Both the position numbers and the translations under genes were made by a program. From Streptomyces sp. SA15 (lineage in GTDB: Bacteria; Actinomycetota; Actinomycetes; Streptomycetales; Streptomycetaceae), in assembly GCF_002291145.1 (NCBI RefSeq), contig NZ_NTGE01000197.1, positions 1 through 64,000 of the forward strand: DNA of 64,000 nt, given 5' to 3'. Positions 51,778 to 59,329 of the stretch are shown here, one piece after another. Below the pieces are notes generated by a model. That model was given only the letters and a program-made list of their open reading frames with translations, made no database searches and was not told the origin of the DNA. Position 1 is the first letter of the stretch. The number at the start of each line of letters is the position of its first letter.

Positions 51778-52119
51778 TCACCCGCCGGACGGGTCGTCGG
51801 CGAGCGGCTCGTCGCTCCAGCGGAACCACGCCCGGTCGCCGGCGATGTGCAGCAGGAACTCAGGGACGGGACCGTCCGGCGAGGACAGCGACACACGTCT
51901 GCGGATCTCGTCGTAGGCCGTCTCCCACTGCTCCCAGTGTTCCTCGTCGTCCCGTTCGGCCAGGGCTAGTTCACGGGCGAACAGTTCCTGTACGGCGCCG
52001 AACGCCGGGCCGGCCGTGAACCGGCCCGACAGCCACGGGAAGTCGGCGTCGTCGATCAGGATCTCCCCCACTGCCCCGTCGTCACCGCGCACCTGCCAGA
52101 CCTCGCCGTCGAACCCCAC
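51778..52119 (-). CDS. Hypothetical acidic protein
   Basis: GTG 52117-52119 with GGAGGTGCG upstream; 113 residues. It is acidic and Trp-rich, starting MGFDGEVWQVRGDDG and containing RDDEEHWEQWETAYDEIRRRVSL and LLHIAGDRAWFRWSDEPL. Streptomyces paralogs exist as stand-alone genes; no domain function known. The terminator of the GNAT gene lies 5' of it. Confidence 0.75.
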   Translation of the reverse strand: MGFDGEVWQVRGDDGAVGEILIDDADFPWLSGRFTAGPAFGAVQELFARELALAERDDEEHWEQWETAYDEIRRRVSLSSPDGPVPEFLLHIAGDRAWFRWSDEPLADDPSGG

Positions 52120-52166
52120 CGCACCTCCGTCGCCCGCTGCCGGTCACACCGACGATCAGCATGCCA

Positions 52167-52208
52167 CCCGGCACTGACAGACGGGCCTGACTGCCTGTCA
52201 GTGCCGGG
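52167..52208 (-). terminator. Hairpin terminator of the GNAT gene
   Basis: Perfect 14-bp arms (52167-52180 and 52195-52208) around a 14-base loop, downstream of the minus-strand GNAT gene stop at 52238. Confidence 0.88.
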
Positions 52209-52237
52209 GCGGACGACTTCAGTCCGTGGGCACGACC

Positions 52238-53134
52238 TCAGCCGATACGGGTCGCGTGGAAGTTGAGGCGTTCGCTCACGACGGGGTAGCCGGCCTTGGT
52301 GAAGTTCGCGGCCATGGGGAAGTTGCCCTGGTCCGTCGCGGCGCCGATGAACTCCGCGCCCCGCTCGACCAGGAAGTGGGTGCACTCCGCCAGAAGGTCG
52401 TAGGCGTAGCCGTGTCCGCGCTGTTCCGGCAGGACCCCGATGAAGCCGACGCACGGCCCCGTCGGATTGTGCGCCGGGATGTTGATGCCCACCGGATCCC
52501 CCTGCGGGGTGTGGGCGACCTGCCACCACTCCCTCGGCGACGGGCACCAGTGGAAGAAGTCGAGCTCCTCCTGGGCGGCCCTTTCGAGGCCGCCTTCCTC
52601 GATCGCCAGCAGGGCGTGGGCGTCCAGAGTGGCGGAGTGGATGCTGCGCAGCGCGTCGAAGAACACCGCGTCGTCCGGTTCGGGCCGGAACACCAGGCGG
52701 CCGGGCCGCTCCGGCAGGCCGCACTCCGGCGTCCACCGGTACAGGAAGCGTTCCACCAGGAGTTCGTATCCGGCCGTGCGTGCGGCGGTGAAGCGGGTCT
52801 CGGCGGCGGCGCGCAGGTCAGGGTCCTCGCGCCAGCCTCCGGGCAGGTTCAGTTCGAGTTCGACCTGCCAGGGAGCGGTGCGCAGGAGTTCCGCGCCCGC
52901 TTCCTCCTCCCCTTCGGCCACGTCGAACCAGTTGATGTTGACGGGCTCGGTGTCGTCGGGGCCGCCCCACCAGGCGCCGCGCGCCACGACCCTGCCGTCA
53001 CGCAGGGCCACCCGCTTCCAGTCGGGGCGGTGCCGGGTGCGCCGGTGCCCTTCACGGGCGCCGAGCGGGTCCGGCAGGGAGTCGAAGAGAGGTGCGTCGC
53101 GCTCGTCGAGCGCGCGAATGACCAGATCGGTCAT
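52238..53134 (-). CDS. GNAT family N-acetyltransferase
   Basis: GGAGGAC lies 8 bases before ATG 53134; 298 residues, a length of the two-domain GNAT group. The C-terminal half carries FIGVLPEQRGHGYAYDLLAE (motif A, acetyl-CoA pyrophosphate-binding R/Q-x-x-G-x-G/A) and ATDQGNFPMAANFTKAGY (motif B with Asn). The N-terminal half may be a degenerate second GNAT. Substrate unknown. A putative 18-residue upstream peptide and LacI-type boxes precede it. Confidence 0.88.
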   Translation of the reverse strand: MTDLVIRALDERDAPLFDSLPDPLGAREGHRRTRHRPDWKRVALRDGRVVARGAWWGGPDDTEPVNINWFDVAEGEEEAGAELLRTAPWQVELELNLPGGWREDPDLRAAAETRFTAARTAGYELLVERFLYRWTPECGLPERPGRLVFRPEPDDAVFFDALRSIHSATLDAHALLAIEEGGLERAAQEELDFFHWCPSPREWWQVAHTPQGDPVGINIPAHNPTGPCVGFIGVLPEQRGHGYAYDLLAECTHFLVERGAEFIGAATDQGNFPMAANFTKAGYPVVSERLNFHATRIG

Positions 53135-53163
53135 GGGGATGTCCTCCGGGATGCATGCTGCGT

Positions 53164-53173
53164 GGAGCGCTCC
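53164..53173. promoter_or_regulatory. LacI-type palindrome GGAGCGCTCC
   Basis: A perfect 10-bp palindrome 29 bases upstream of the GNAT start, sharing the AGCGCT centre with the site at 53374. A weaker GGGAGCGCTTGA occurs at 53206. Confidence 0.4.
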
Positions 53174-53176
53174 CGG

Positions 53177-53233
53177 TCAGACGAAGCACGCCGGGGCAAC
53201 GGAAAGGGAGCGCTTGAACGGTGTGAACTGCAC
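53177..53233 (-). CDS. Possible leader peptide of 18 residues
   Basis: A GTG (53231-53233) with AAGGAGG 8 bases upstream opens an 18-codon frame, MQFTPFKRSLSVAPACFV, stopping at 53177, 43 bases before the GNAT gene. Third positions are GC-rich in 14 of 17 sense codons after the start. The strong ribosome site and placement suit a leader or attenuator peptide; chance occurrence cannot be excluded. Confidence 0.35.
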   Translation of the reverse strand: MQFTPFKRSLSVAPACFV

Positions 53234-53373
53234 GGCACTCGCCTCCTTCCGTCGGTCTCGGGCGTGGCGCTTCACAGTACACCGATTAAGCGGCCCTTAA
53301 GGCCGGATCAAACGCTCACCGCTCTGTATACGGCGAGGACGGCCGTCCATACCATCGGGACCCAACTACCGCG

Positions 53374-53387
53374 TGAGAGCGCTCTCA
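53374..53387. promoter_or_regulatory. Perfect LacI-type operator TGAGAGCGCTCTCA
   Basis: A 14-bp perfect palindrome 64-77 bases upstream of the GH64 gene. It has the form of LacI-family operators such as the CebR/CelR box, but with A at the third position. It probably ties the glucanase to sugar availability. Confidence 0.65.
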
Positions 53388-53450
53388 AGGCCCCACCAGG
53401 CGCCCGCACGTCAACACCGTGCCCTTCAAGTGATCGAGGAGACCCCCCAC

Positions 53451-54653
53451 ATGACACCTCGTCATCAGCACCGTCTCGGTCGTCGCAAGCTGCTCTTCGC
53501 CCTGGGCGGTGCCACCGTGGCAGCGCCCGCCGTCGCCGCCCTGGCCCCCCACGCCCTCGCGGGCACCACCGACGGCGCGGACGCGCCCGCGGCGGCCGCC
53601 GCCCTGCCGCTGACGATCGTCAACGACAGCGGTTCCTTCGGCAACGCGAGCGTCCACGTGTACATCGTGGGAAACCAGGACGGCCGCCAGGTGCGGGTCA
53701 CCCCCGACGGGGCCCTCGCGCCGATCGCCCTCTCCGACAACGGCGCCGACGGCTACACCGACTACGCGATCGGTCTGACCGGCAGCGGCGAGACCCGGCT
53801 GTCCCTGCCGTACATGTCCGGCCGGATCTATGTGGCGCTGGGCCAGAAACTCAAGCTCAAGGTCGTCACGGACGGCAACGGCGACCCCGCGCTGCAGTAT
53901 CCGGCCGGCTGGGTGGCCTCGGACCCCAACCACGCGGTGCTGCACGACTGTGCCGAGTTCACTTACAACTCCGCCGGCATGTTCTGCAACACCACCATGG
54001 TGGACATGTTCAGCGTGCCGCTGAGCATCCGGCTGACCGGCGCGAAGGATCAGACGACGGGCACGCTGCGCCCCTCGGGGCGTGCGGACGCCTTCGCCGC
54101 CGTACGACGGATCGAGGAGTTCGCGCCGCTGGTCGTGGACGACACCCGGGTCATCGCCCCTGGTCACGGGCTGGACGCCGGCCTGTTTCCCAAGGACTAT
54201 TTCGCGCCGTCCATCGACGAGGTGTGGAGTGCGTACACCGGCAACGACCTCACCGTGACCACGAACGCGGGCGCCTTCACCGGCCGGGTGCGCGGTGAGC
54301 GGCTCACCTTCGAGGGGCCCGCGCCGGTCTCCTTCGCCAAGCCGTCGACCCGGGACGTGCTCTTCTGCGACGGCAACCTCGCCGCCCCCAACGACGGCAC
54401 GACCGGCCCGGTCGCCGCCGTGCTGGGCGCCGGGTTCAACCGCTCCACGCTGCTCAGCGCGCCCGCCCAGCCGACGACCGACGCCGCCTCCTTCTACCGG
54501 ACCGCGCTCACCAACCACTATGCCAAGGCGATGCACGCGGCCACCGAGGACGGCAAGGCGTACGGCTTCGCCTTCGACGACGTGGCCGACTTCGCCTCGT
54601 ACATCCAGGACACGGCGCCCACGGGGATACGGCTGACGCTCACGCCGTTCTAG
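53451..54653 (+). CDS. Secreted GH64 beta-1,3-glucanase
   Basis: GAGGAG lies 8-9 bases before ATG; 400 residues. The N terminus RRKLLFALGGATVAAP is a Tat-type twin-arginine signal. The thaumatin-like GH64 fold shows HDCAEFTYNS and MVDMFSVPLSI; Glu169 and Asp185 are 16 residues apart, the spacing of the GH64 catalytic Glu/Asp pair. TNAGAFTG and DVLFCDGNL are also typical. It should cut beta-1,3-glucan (fungal walls, callose, laminarin) outside the cell. No carbohydrate-binding module. Confidence 0.92.
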   Translation: MTPRHQHRLGRRKLLFALGGATVAAPAVAALAPHALAGTTDGADAPAAAAALPLTIVNDSGSFGNASVHVYIVGNQDGRQVRVTPDGALAPIALSDNGADGYTDYAIGLTGSGETRLSLPYMSGRIYVALGQKLKLKVVTDGNGDPALQYPAGWVASDPNHAVLHDCAEFTYNSAGMFCNTTMVDMFSVPLSIRLTGAKDQTTGTLRPSGRADAFAAVRRIEEFAPLVVDDTRVIAPGHGLDAGLFPKDYFAPSIDEVWSAYTGNDLTVTTNAGAFTGRVRGERLTFEGPAPVSFAKPSTRDVLFCDGNLAAPNDGTTGPVAAVLGAGFNRSTLLSAPAQPTTDAASFYRTALTNHYAKAMHAATEDGKAYGFAFDDVADFASYIQDTAPTGIRLTLTPF

Positions 54654-54872
54654 GCGGCGCGGCCTGTGGGGACGGTCCGGCACGGGGTGCCTGGGCCGTG
54701 GTGGCAGCGCGGTCGTCCGCTCCCTCATGGGACCCCCATGGCCGGGCACCCGGGTCGTGGGTGTGCCGTTCCCGGTCTCTCGGGATGCACGGTGCGCCCG
54801 CGCGATGAATGGTGATATCGGGACCGGTGAAAATCCGGGACCGAGGAATGATCCGGATCCTAGGAGCAGACC

Positions 54873-55079
54873 ATGCCGACGTCACAGCCCGACGTATCCG
54901 GGCCGTCCGAGGACCGCGCCACCCCGGACGCCCTGCTCCACACCCGCACCGGCACCGATGTGTCGCCGGAGGACGTGGTGCTTGCCTCAGGCAAGGACCT
55001 CACCCCGCGCACTCTCGAATGGGCCAGGCGGAAGCTGGAGGCGGAGGGACCGGCCGCTCTCGACAAGCTGCTGCCGTAG
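54873..55079 (+). CDS. Small hypothetical protein
   Basis: TAGGAG lies 6 bases before ATG; 68 residues, MPTSQPDVSGPSEDRATPD. The last 40, DVSPEDVVLASGKDLTPRTLEWARRKLE, form a charged helical unit. Small Streptomyces proteins of this type have no known function. From 55080 to 55376 I see no gene. Confidence 0.7.
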   Translation: MPTSQPDVSGPSEDRATPDALLHTRTGTDVSPEDVVLASGKDLTPRTLEWARRKLEAEGPAALDKLLP

Positions 55080-55376
55080 CCGGGCGGCACGGTAGTCGCG
55101 GGACCGCTTCCGGGGCCTCGTCCGGCCGGGGCTCCGGGGCGGTCGCGTCCTGCCCGTGGCAGTGCACCGCGGGCCTGTGCGGACTGTCCCCGTACCGTCC
55201 GCGCCCGGCGCAGATCACAACCGCCGCGCGCCCGCCGGGACTTCACCCACGCCTCGACTCTCTCCCGGCCAGGGCCGCCCCGCGCCTCGGCTCCGTCCCG
55301 TACGGCGGCTCCCCGCGCCCGGCAGTTGCCCGTTCGCCCTTTCGAAGAGCACCCCGGGGCTGTCAGACTCCGGAGC

Positions 55377-56780
55377 GTGCCCGACTTCGACATGCTTGTC
55401 ATCGGATCCGGCCCGGGCGGCCAGAAGGCCGCCATCGCCGCGGCCAAGCTGGGCCGCCGGGTCGCCGTCGTCGACCGCCCCGACATGGTCGGCGGGGTCT
55501 CCATCCACACCGGGACGATTCCCTCCAAGACCCTGCGTGAGGCGGTGCTGTACCTCACCGGTCTGACCCAGCGCGACCTGTACGGACAGAGCTATCGCGT
55601 GAAGGAGGACATCACCGTCGCCGACCTGACCGCACGCACCCAGCACGTGGTCAGTCGCGAGGTCGACGTCGTCCGCAGCCAGCTCTCGCGCAACCACGTC
55701 GCCCTCCACTCCGCGACCGCCCGCTTCGTCGACGCCCACACCGTCGCCCTGCGCGAGGTCACCGGCCAGGAACGCCTGCTCAGCGCCGAGCACATAGTGA
55801 TCGCCACCGGCACCCGCCCCGCCCGACCCGACAGCGTGGAGTTCGACGGGCGGACGATCATGGATTCGGACAACGTCCTCGCCCTGGAACGGGTGCCGCG
55901 CTCCATGGTCATCGTCGGCGCCGGCGTGATCGGCATGGAGTACGCGTCGATGTTCGCCGCGCTCGGCAGCAAGATCACCGTGGTCGAGAAGCGCTCCGGG
56001 ATGCTCGACATGTGCGACGTCGAGGTGATCGAGTCGCTCAAGTACCACCTGCGGGACCTGGCCGTCACCTTCCGCTTCGGCGAGACGGTGGCCGCGGTCG
56101 AGCGGCATCCCCGGGGCACCCTCACCGTCCTGGAGAGCGGCAAGAAGATCCCCGCCGACGCCGTGATGTACTCGGCGGGCCGGCAGGGCCTGACCGACGA
56201 CCTCGACCTCGACACGGCCGGGCTCTCGGCGGACCCGCGCGGCCGGATCACGGTGGACGAGCACTACCGCACCGAGGTGCCGCACATCTACGCCGTCGGC
56301 GACGTCATCGGATACCCGGCGCTGGCGGCGACCTCGATGGAACAGGGCCGTGCGGCGGCGTACCACGCGTGCGGGGAGCCCGTGCCCCGGATGCACAACC
56401 TGCAGCCGATCGGCATCTACACCATCCCCGAGATCAGTTTCGTGGGACGGACCGAGGACCAGCTGACCGAGGACCGGGTGCCGTTCGAGGTCGGCATCTC
56501 GCGCTACCGCGAACTGGCCCGGGGCCAGATCATGGGCGACTCGCACGGCATGCTCAAGCTGCTGGTCTCGCCCGAGGACCGCACCCTTCTCGGCGTGCAC
56601 TGCTTCGGCAGCGGCGCCACCGAGCTCATCCACATCGGTCAGTCCGTGATGGGCTGCGGGGGCACGGTCGACTACCTGGTCGACGCGGTGTTCAACTATC
56701 CGACGCTGGCGGAGTCCTACAAGGTCGCCGCCCTGGACGCCACCAACAAGCTCCGTCTGATCGACCGGATCGGGGACTGA
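55377..56780 (+). CDS. sthA: Soluble pyridine nucleotide transhydrogenase
   Basis: GTG 55377 gives 467 residues, VPDFDMLVIGSGPGGQKAAIAAAKLG (FAD-binding GxGxxG). The disulfide-region segment reads MVGGVSIHTGTIPSKTLREAV: both redox cysteines of lipoamide dehydrogenase-type enzymes are absent while GTIPSK is kept, which is the transhydrogenase pattern. VIVGAGVIGMEYASMFAALG binds NAD(P), and the C-terminal dimer domain ends with the FNYPTLAESYK helix. It equilibrates NADPH and NAD+. Confidence 0.92.
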   Translation: MPDFDMLVIGSGPGGQKAAIAAAKLGRRVAVVDRPDMVGGVSIHTGTIPSKTLREAVLYLTGLTQRDLYGQSYRVKEDITVADLTARTQHVVSREVDVVRSQLSRNHVALHSATARFVDAHTVALREVTGQERLLSAEHIVIATGTRPARPDSVEFDGRTIMDSDNVLALERVPRSMVIVGAGVIGMEYASMFAALGSKITVVEKRSGMLDMCDVEVIESLKYHLRDLAVTFRFGETVAAVERHPRGTLTVLESGKKIPADAVMYSAGRQGLTDDLDLDTAGLSADPRGRITVDEHYRTEVPHIYAVGDVIGYPALAATSMEQGRAAAYHACGEPVPRMHNLQPIGIYTIPEISFVGRTEDQLTEDRVPFEVGISRYRELARGQIMGDSHGMLKLLVSPEDRTLLGVHCFGSGATELIHIGQSVMGCGGTVDYLVDAVFNYPTLAESYKVAALDATNKLRLIDRIGD

Positions 56781-56792
56781 ACGCCGCCCTTC

Positions 56793-57293
56793 TCAGGCCC
56801 CCTTGTCGTCCGGAAGCGCCGTGTCGTCCTCGACCACGTGCACGGCGGCCTCCTCCGCACCGGCGGCTCCCGCGTCGATGCCCACGTCGGAGGCGACCTC
56901 CTCCTTGGTGGTGTCGGCGTGGGCGCCCTCGTCGGGGGCGACGAGACGCCCGGCACGCTCGGTGCCCGCCTCCGGGTCGACCGGTTCGCCCTCGCCCTCG
57001 GGGGTGTCGCCGACCTCGTCACCGGGCGGCTCGCTCACTTCGGGCGCTTCTTGCGCGAGGCGCTGGTCGAGGCTCTCGCCGTCGTGTTGTTCGGCGGCCG
57101 TGGTGCCGTGCTTGGTGACGCCGAGCGGCTTCTCCGGCGGGGAGTAGCCCTCGGCGAGGGTCTCGTCGTAGGTTCGCTCGTCGACGGCGTCCTGCAGGTC
57201 GAGCGGCGCCGCGTCCTCCTGCTCCTCGTTGCTTCCGGTGGGCTGGTACGCGTCGTCCGCCATCGGTTCGGGGTCCGTCCGTTCGGTGCCCAT
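56793..57293 (-). CDS. DUF5709 acidic protein
   Basis: GAGGGAGG lies 5-6 bases before ATG 57293; 166 residues, very rich in Glu, Asp and Gly. DERTYDETLAEGYSPPEKPLGVTKHGTTAAEQHDGESLDQRLAQE is the DUF5709 core. No fixed structure is expected outside it. Function unknown. The stop lies 12 bases from that of sthA, convergent. Confidence 0.88.
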   Translation of the reverse strand: MGTERTDPEPMADDAYQPTGSNEEQEDAAPLDLQDAVDERTYDETLAEGYSPPEKPLGVTKHGTTAAEQHDGESLDQRLAQEAPEVSEPPGDEVGDTPEGEGEPVDPEAGTERAGRLVAPDEGAHADTTKEEVASDVGIDAGAAGAEEAAVHVVEDDTALPDDKGA

Positions 57294-57383
57294 GGCCGCC
57301 TCCCTCGCGCGCCGCGTCGACTCGCTTCACTCCGGTGTCCCGAACCGCGTTTCCCTTTGCGCCATGTCTAACCCCGGATGAGG

Positions 57384-57436
57384 CAGCCCTCCCCGGCCCG
57401 GGGAGACGGGCCAGGGAGACGGGCCGGGGAGGGCTG
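57384..57436 (-). terminator. Long hairpin terminator
   Basis: Perfect 16-bp GC arms (57384-57399 and 57421-57436) with a 21-base loop, just downstream of the small secreted protein gene on the minus strand. Confidence 0.88.
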
Positions 57437-57440
57437 TTCG

Positions 57441-57731
57441 TCAGCAGGTGCGGCCGATGTAATAGGCGCCCTGGATCTTGCTTGCCGAGCCCAGCCAGGT
57501 CTTGCCGGGCGCGACGCACCGCTCGTAGTCGGGCGCCAGGGCGACCTCGACCTTGATGACCACGCGGGAGCCGTCGGAGGTGCAGTGGTTGTAGTAGGCG
57601 TCGGCGCTGGTCTCGAAGAATCCGCACGGGTCGGCGGCGGCCGGGCTCGCGGTGGTGGTCACGGCGCCCATCGAGGCGAGCACGAGGGCGGCGGAACCGA
57701 GGGCGTTGGTCACCATACGACGAACACGCAA
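57441..57731 (-). CDS. Small secreted four-cysteine protein (DUF6355-like), TTG start
   Basis: The start is taken as TTG (57729-57731) because AAGGAG sits 7 bases before it and 22 from the next ATG (57716); 96 residues. Residues 1-33 are a signal peptide ending SPAAA. The mature 60-odd residues have four Cys (ADPCGFF, YNHCTSD, ERCVAPGKTW, IGRTC) likely forming two disulfides, the pattern of DUF6355 proteins. Function unknown. Confidence 0.8.
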   Translation of the reverse strand: MRVRRMVTNALGSAALVLASMGAVTTTASPAAADPCGFFETSADAYYNHCTSDGSRVVIKVEVALAPDYERCVAPGKTWLGSASKIQGAYYIGRTC

Positions 57732-57990
57732 GAGAATCTCCTTGGGTTGGATGTCCGCCCCAGGATGGCCACCCTGCCGCCGTTCGACGGACCGTCCGCC
57801 GTGCCGTTCACCCGGGGAATCGTTCTGCCGTTACGCCACTGGGGTGATCTTGTCCGGGTCACCGTTTGAGGCGTGGGAGTGGGGAGTCCAGGCGATGCGC
57901 TCGGCCACGAACAGCCGTGTATCCGGCAGTTCGGCGTAGCCTCGACCAAGTCGTCGGCGAGGGCCGGAGTTGGTCCCAACCTCGGAATGG

Positions 57991-59160
57991 TCAAGGCGTA
58001 CTTGCCTTCTCGCACTCCGTCCCGGCGAGCCCCGCCGTCCACTTCTCCTCGATGCGGCCGAACTTCCACACCAGCAGGGCGACGATCCAGGTGGCGAAAA
58101 ACAGGCCGACGATCACGAAGCCGAGCAGGTTCAGGTCGAGGCCGCTGATCCAGTTCCAGAAGGCGCCGTGCAGGCCGAGTTTCTCCGCGAGCAGGCCGAG
58201 CAGTTCTACCGTGCCGATGAGCAGGGCGACGGCGACGGACAGGCCGGTGACGGTGAGGTTGTAGTAGACCTTGCGGACCGGCTTGGAGAAGGCCCAGCCG
58301 TAGGCGAAGTTCATGAAGGAGCCGTCGATCGTGTCGAGCAGGGACATGCCGGCGGCGAACAGGACGGGCAGGCACAGGATCGCGTACCAGGGCAGGCCGG
58401 AGGCGGCGCCCGAGCCCGCCAGGACGAGCAGGGCGATCTCGGTGGCGGTGTCGAAGCCGAGCCCGAAGAGCAGGCCGAGGGGATACATCTGCCACGGCTT
58501 GGTGATCGACCTCATGACGCGGCCGAGCAGGCGGTTCATGAAGCCGCGGTTGTTCAGCTGCTCCTCCAGGGCCGCCTCGTCGTAGCGGCCCGAGCGCATC
58601 CGGCGGAACACCTTCCAGATGCCGGCCAGGACGACCAGGTTGATCGCCGCGATCAGGTAGAGGAAGGCCCCGGAGACCGTCGTACCGATGAGGCCGGTGA
58701 CGTCGTGGAGGCGGGAGTCGTCGTCCTGGACCGGTCCGGCGAGGGTCTTCACGCCGAGCGAGAGCAGCAGCGCCAGGGCGAAGACGACGCTGGAGTGGCC
58801 GAGGGAGAACCAGAAGCCGACCGACAGCGGCCGCTGCCCCTCGCCCATCAGCTTGCGGGTGGTGTTGTCGATCGCCGCGATGTGGTCGGCGTCGAAGGCG
58901 TGCCGCATGCCGAGCGTGTACGCGGTCACGCCGATGCCGACACCGAAGGACTTCTCGCCGACGCTGTAGTGGTGCGGCGCGACGATCGCGACCAGGGTGA
59001 CCCAGCCGATCACGTGCAGGGCCACCACCACGGCGGCCATTGCGCCCACCCTGATCCACTCCTGCCGCGTCATGGAGCCACGGACGCGGTGCCAGGCCGA
59101 GCCCCTGGCGGGGGCGGTGGCGGGGAGGAGGGACGGAGCGGAGTCAGGGGCGGCCGTCAT
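57991..59160 (-). CDS. Nickel/cobalt permease, NiCoT (HoxN/NixA) family
   Basis: ATG 59158-59160; 389 residues with about eight membrane segments. The NiCoT signature RHAFDADHIAAIDNTTRKLM (HX4DH motif in TM2) and LGHSSVVF, LGFDTATEIALL, and GMSLLDTIDGSFM are all present, identifying metal-binding helices. It imports Ni2+ and/or Co2+; the choice cannot be read. A Nur-box-like site lies 67 bases upstream. From its stop to 57732 about 260 bases hold no gene. Confidence 0.92.
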   Translation of the reverse strand: MTAAPDSAPSLLPATAPARGSAWHRVRGSMTRQEWIRVGAMAAVVVALHVIGWVTLVAIVAPHHYSVGEKSFGVGIGVTAYTLGMRHAFDADHIAAIDNTTRKLMGEGQRPLSVGFWFSLGHSSVVFALALLLSLGVKTLAGPVQDDDSRLHDVTGLIGTTVSGAFLYLIAAINLVVLAGIWKVFRRMRSGRYDEAALEEQLNNRGFMNRLLGRVMRSITKPWQMYPLGLLFGLGFDTATEIALLVLAGSGAASGLPWYAILCLPVLFAAGMSLLDTIDGSFMNFAYGWAFSKPVRKVYYNLTVTGLSVAVALLIGTVELLGLLAEKLGLHGAFWNWISGLDLNLLGFVIVGLFFATWIVALLVWKFGRIEEKWTAGLAGTECEKASTP

Positions 59161-59226
59161 CGGGCGGAGGGTCCTTCTTTCGGCTGAACGGCCGCGGTAT
59201 GCAGCCTTTCGCCATCCTCCGGTACG

Positions 59227-59241
59227 TGCAAGACATGTGCA
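59227..59241. promoter_or_regulatory. Nur-box-like site upstream of the metal permease
   Basis: TGCAA-N5-GTGCA matches the Streptomyces nickel regulator motif TGCAA-N5-TTGCA at 9 of 10 defined bases and lies 67-81 bases before the permease start. Read by eye from published motif knowledge. Confidence 0.5.
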
Positions 59242-59329
59242 GTAAAGCCCGTGGCTGGTCTTCACCACGAGTGCGGAAAGTCCCCCGTCACAGCGCCCGC
59301 GTCACAGTTGCCTCCGTACATGGTTCCCG

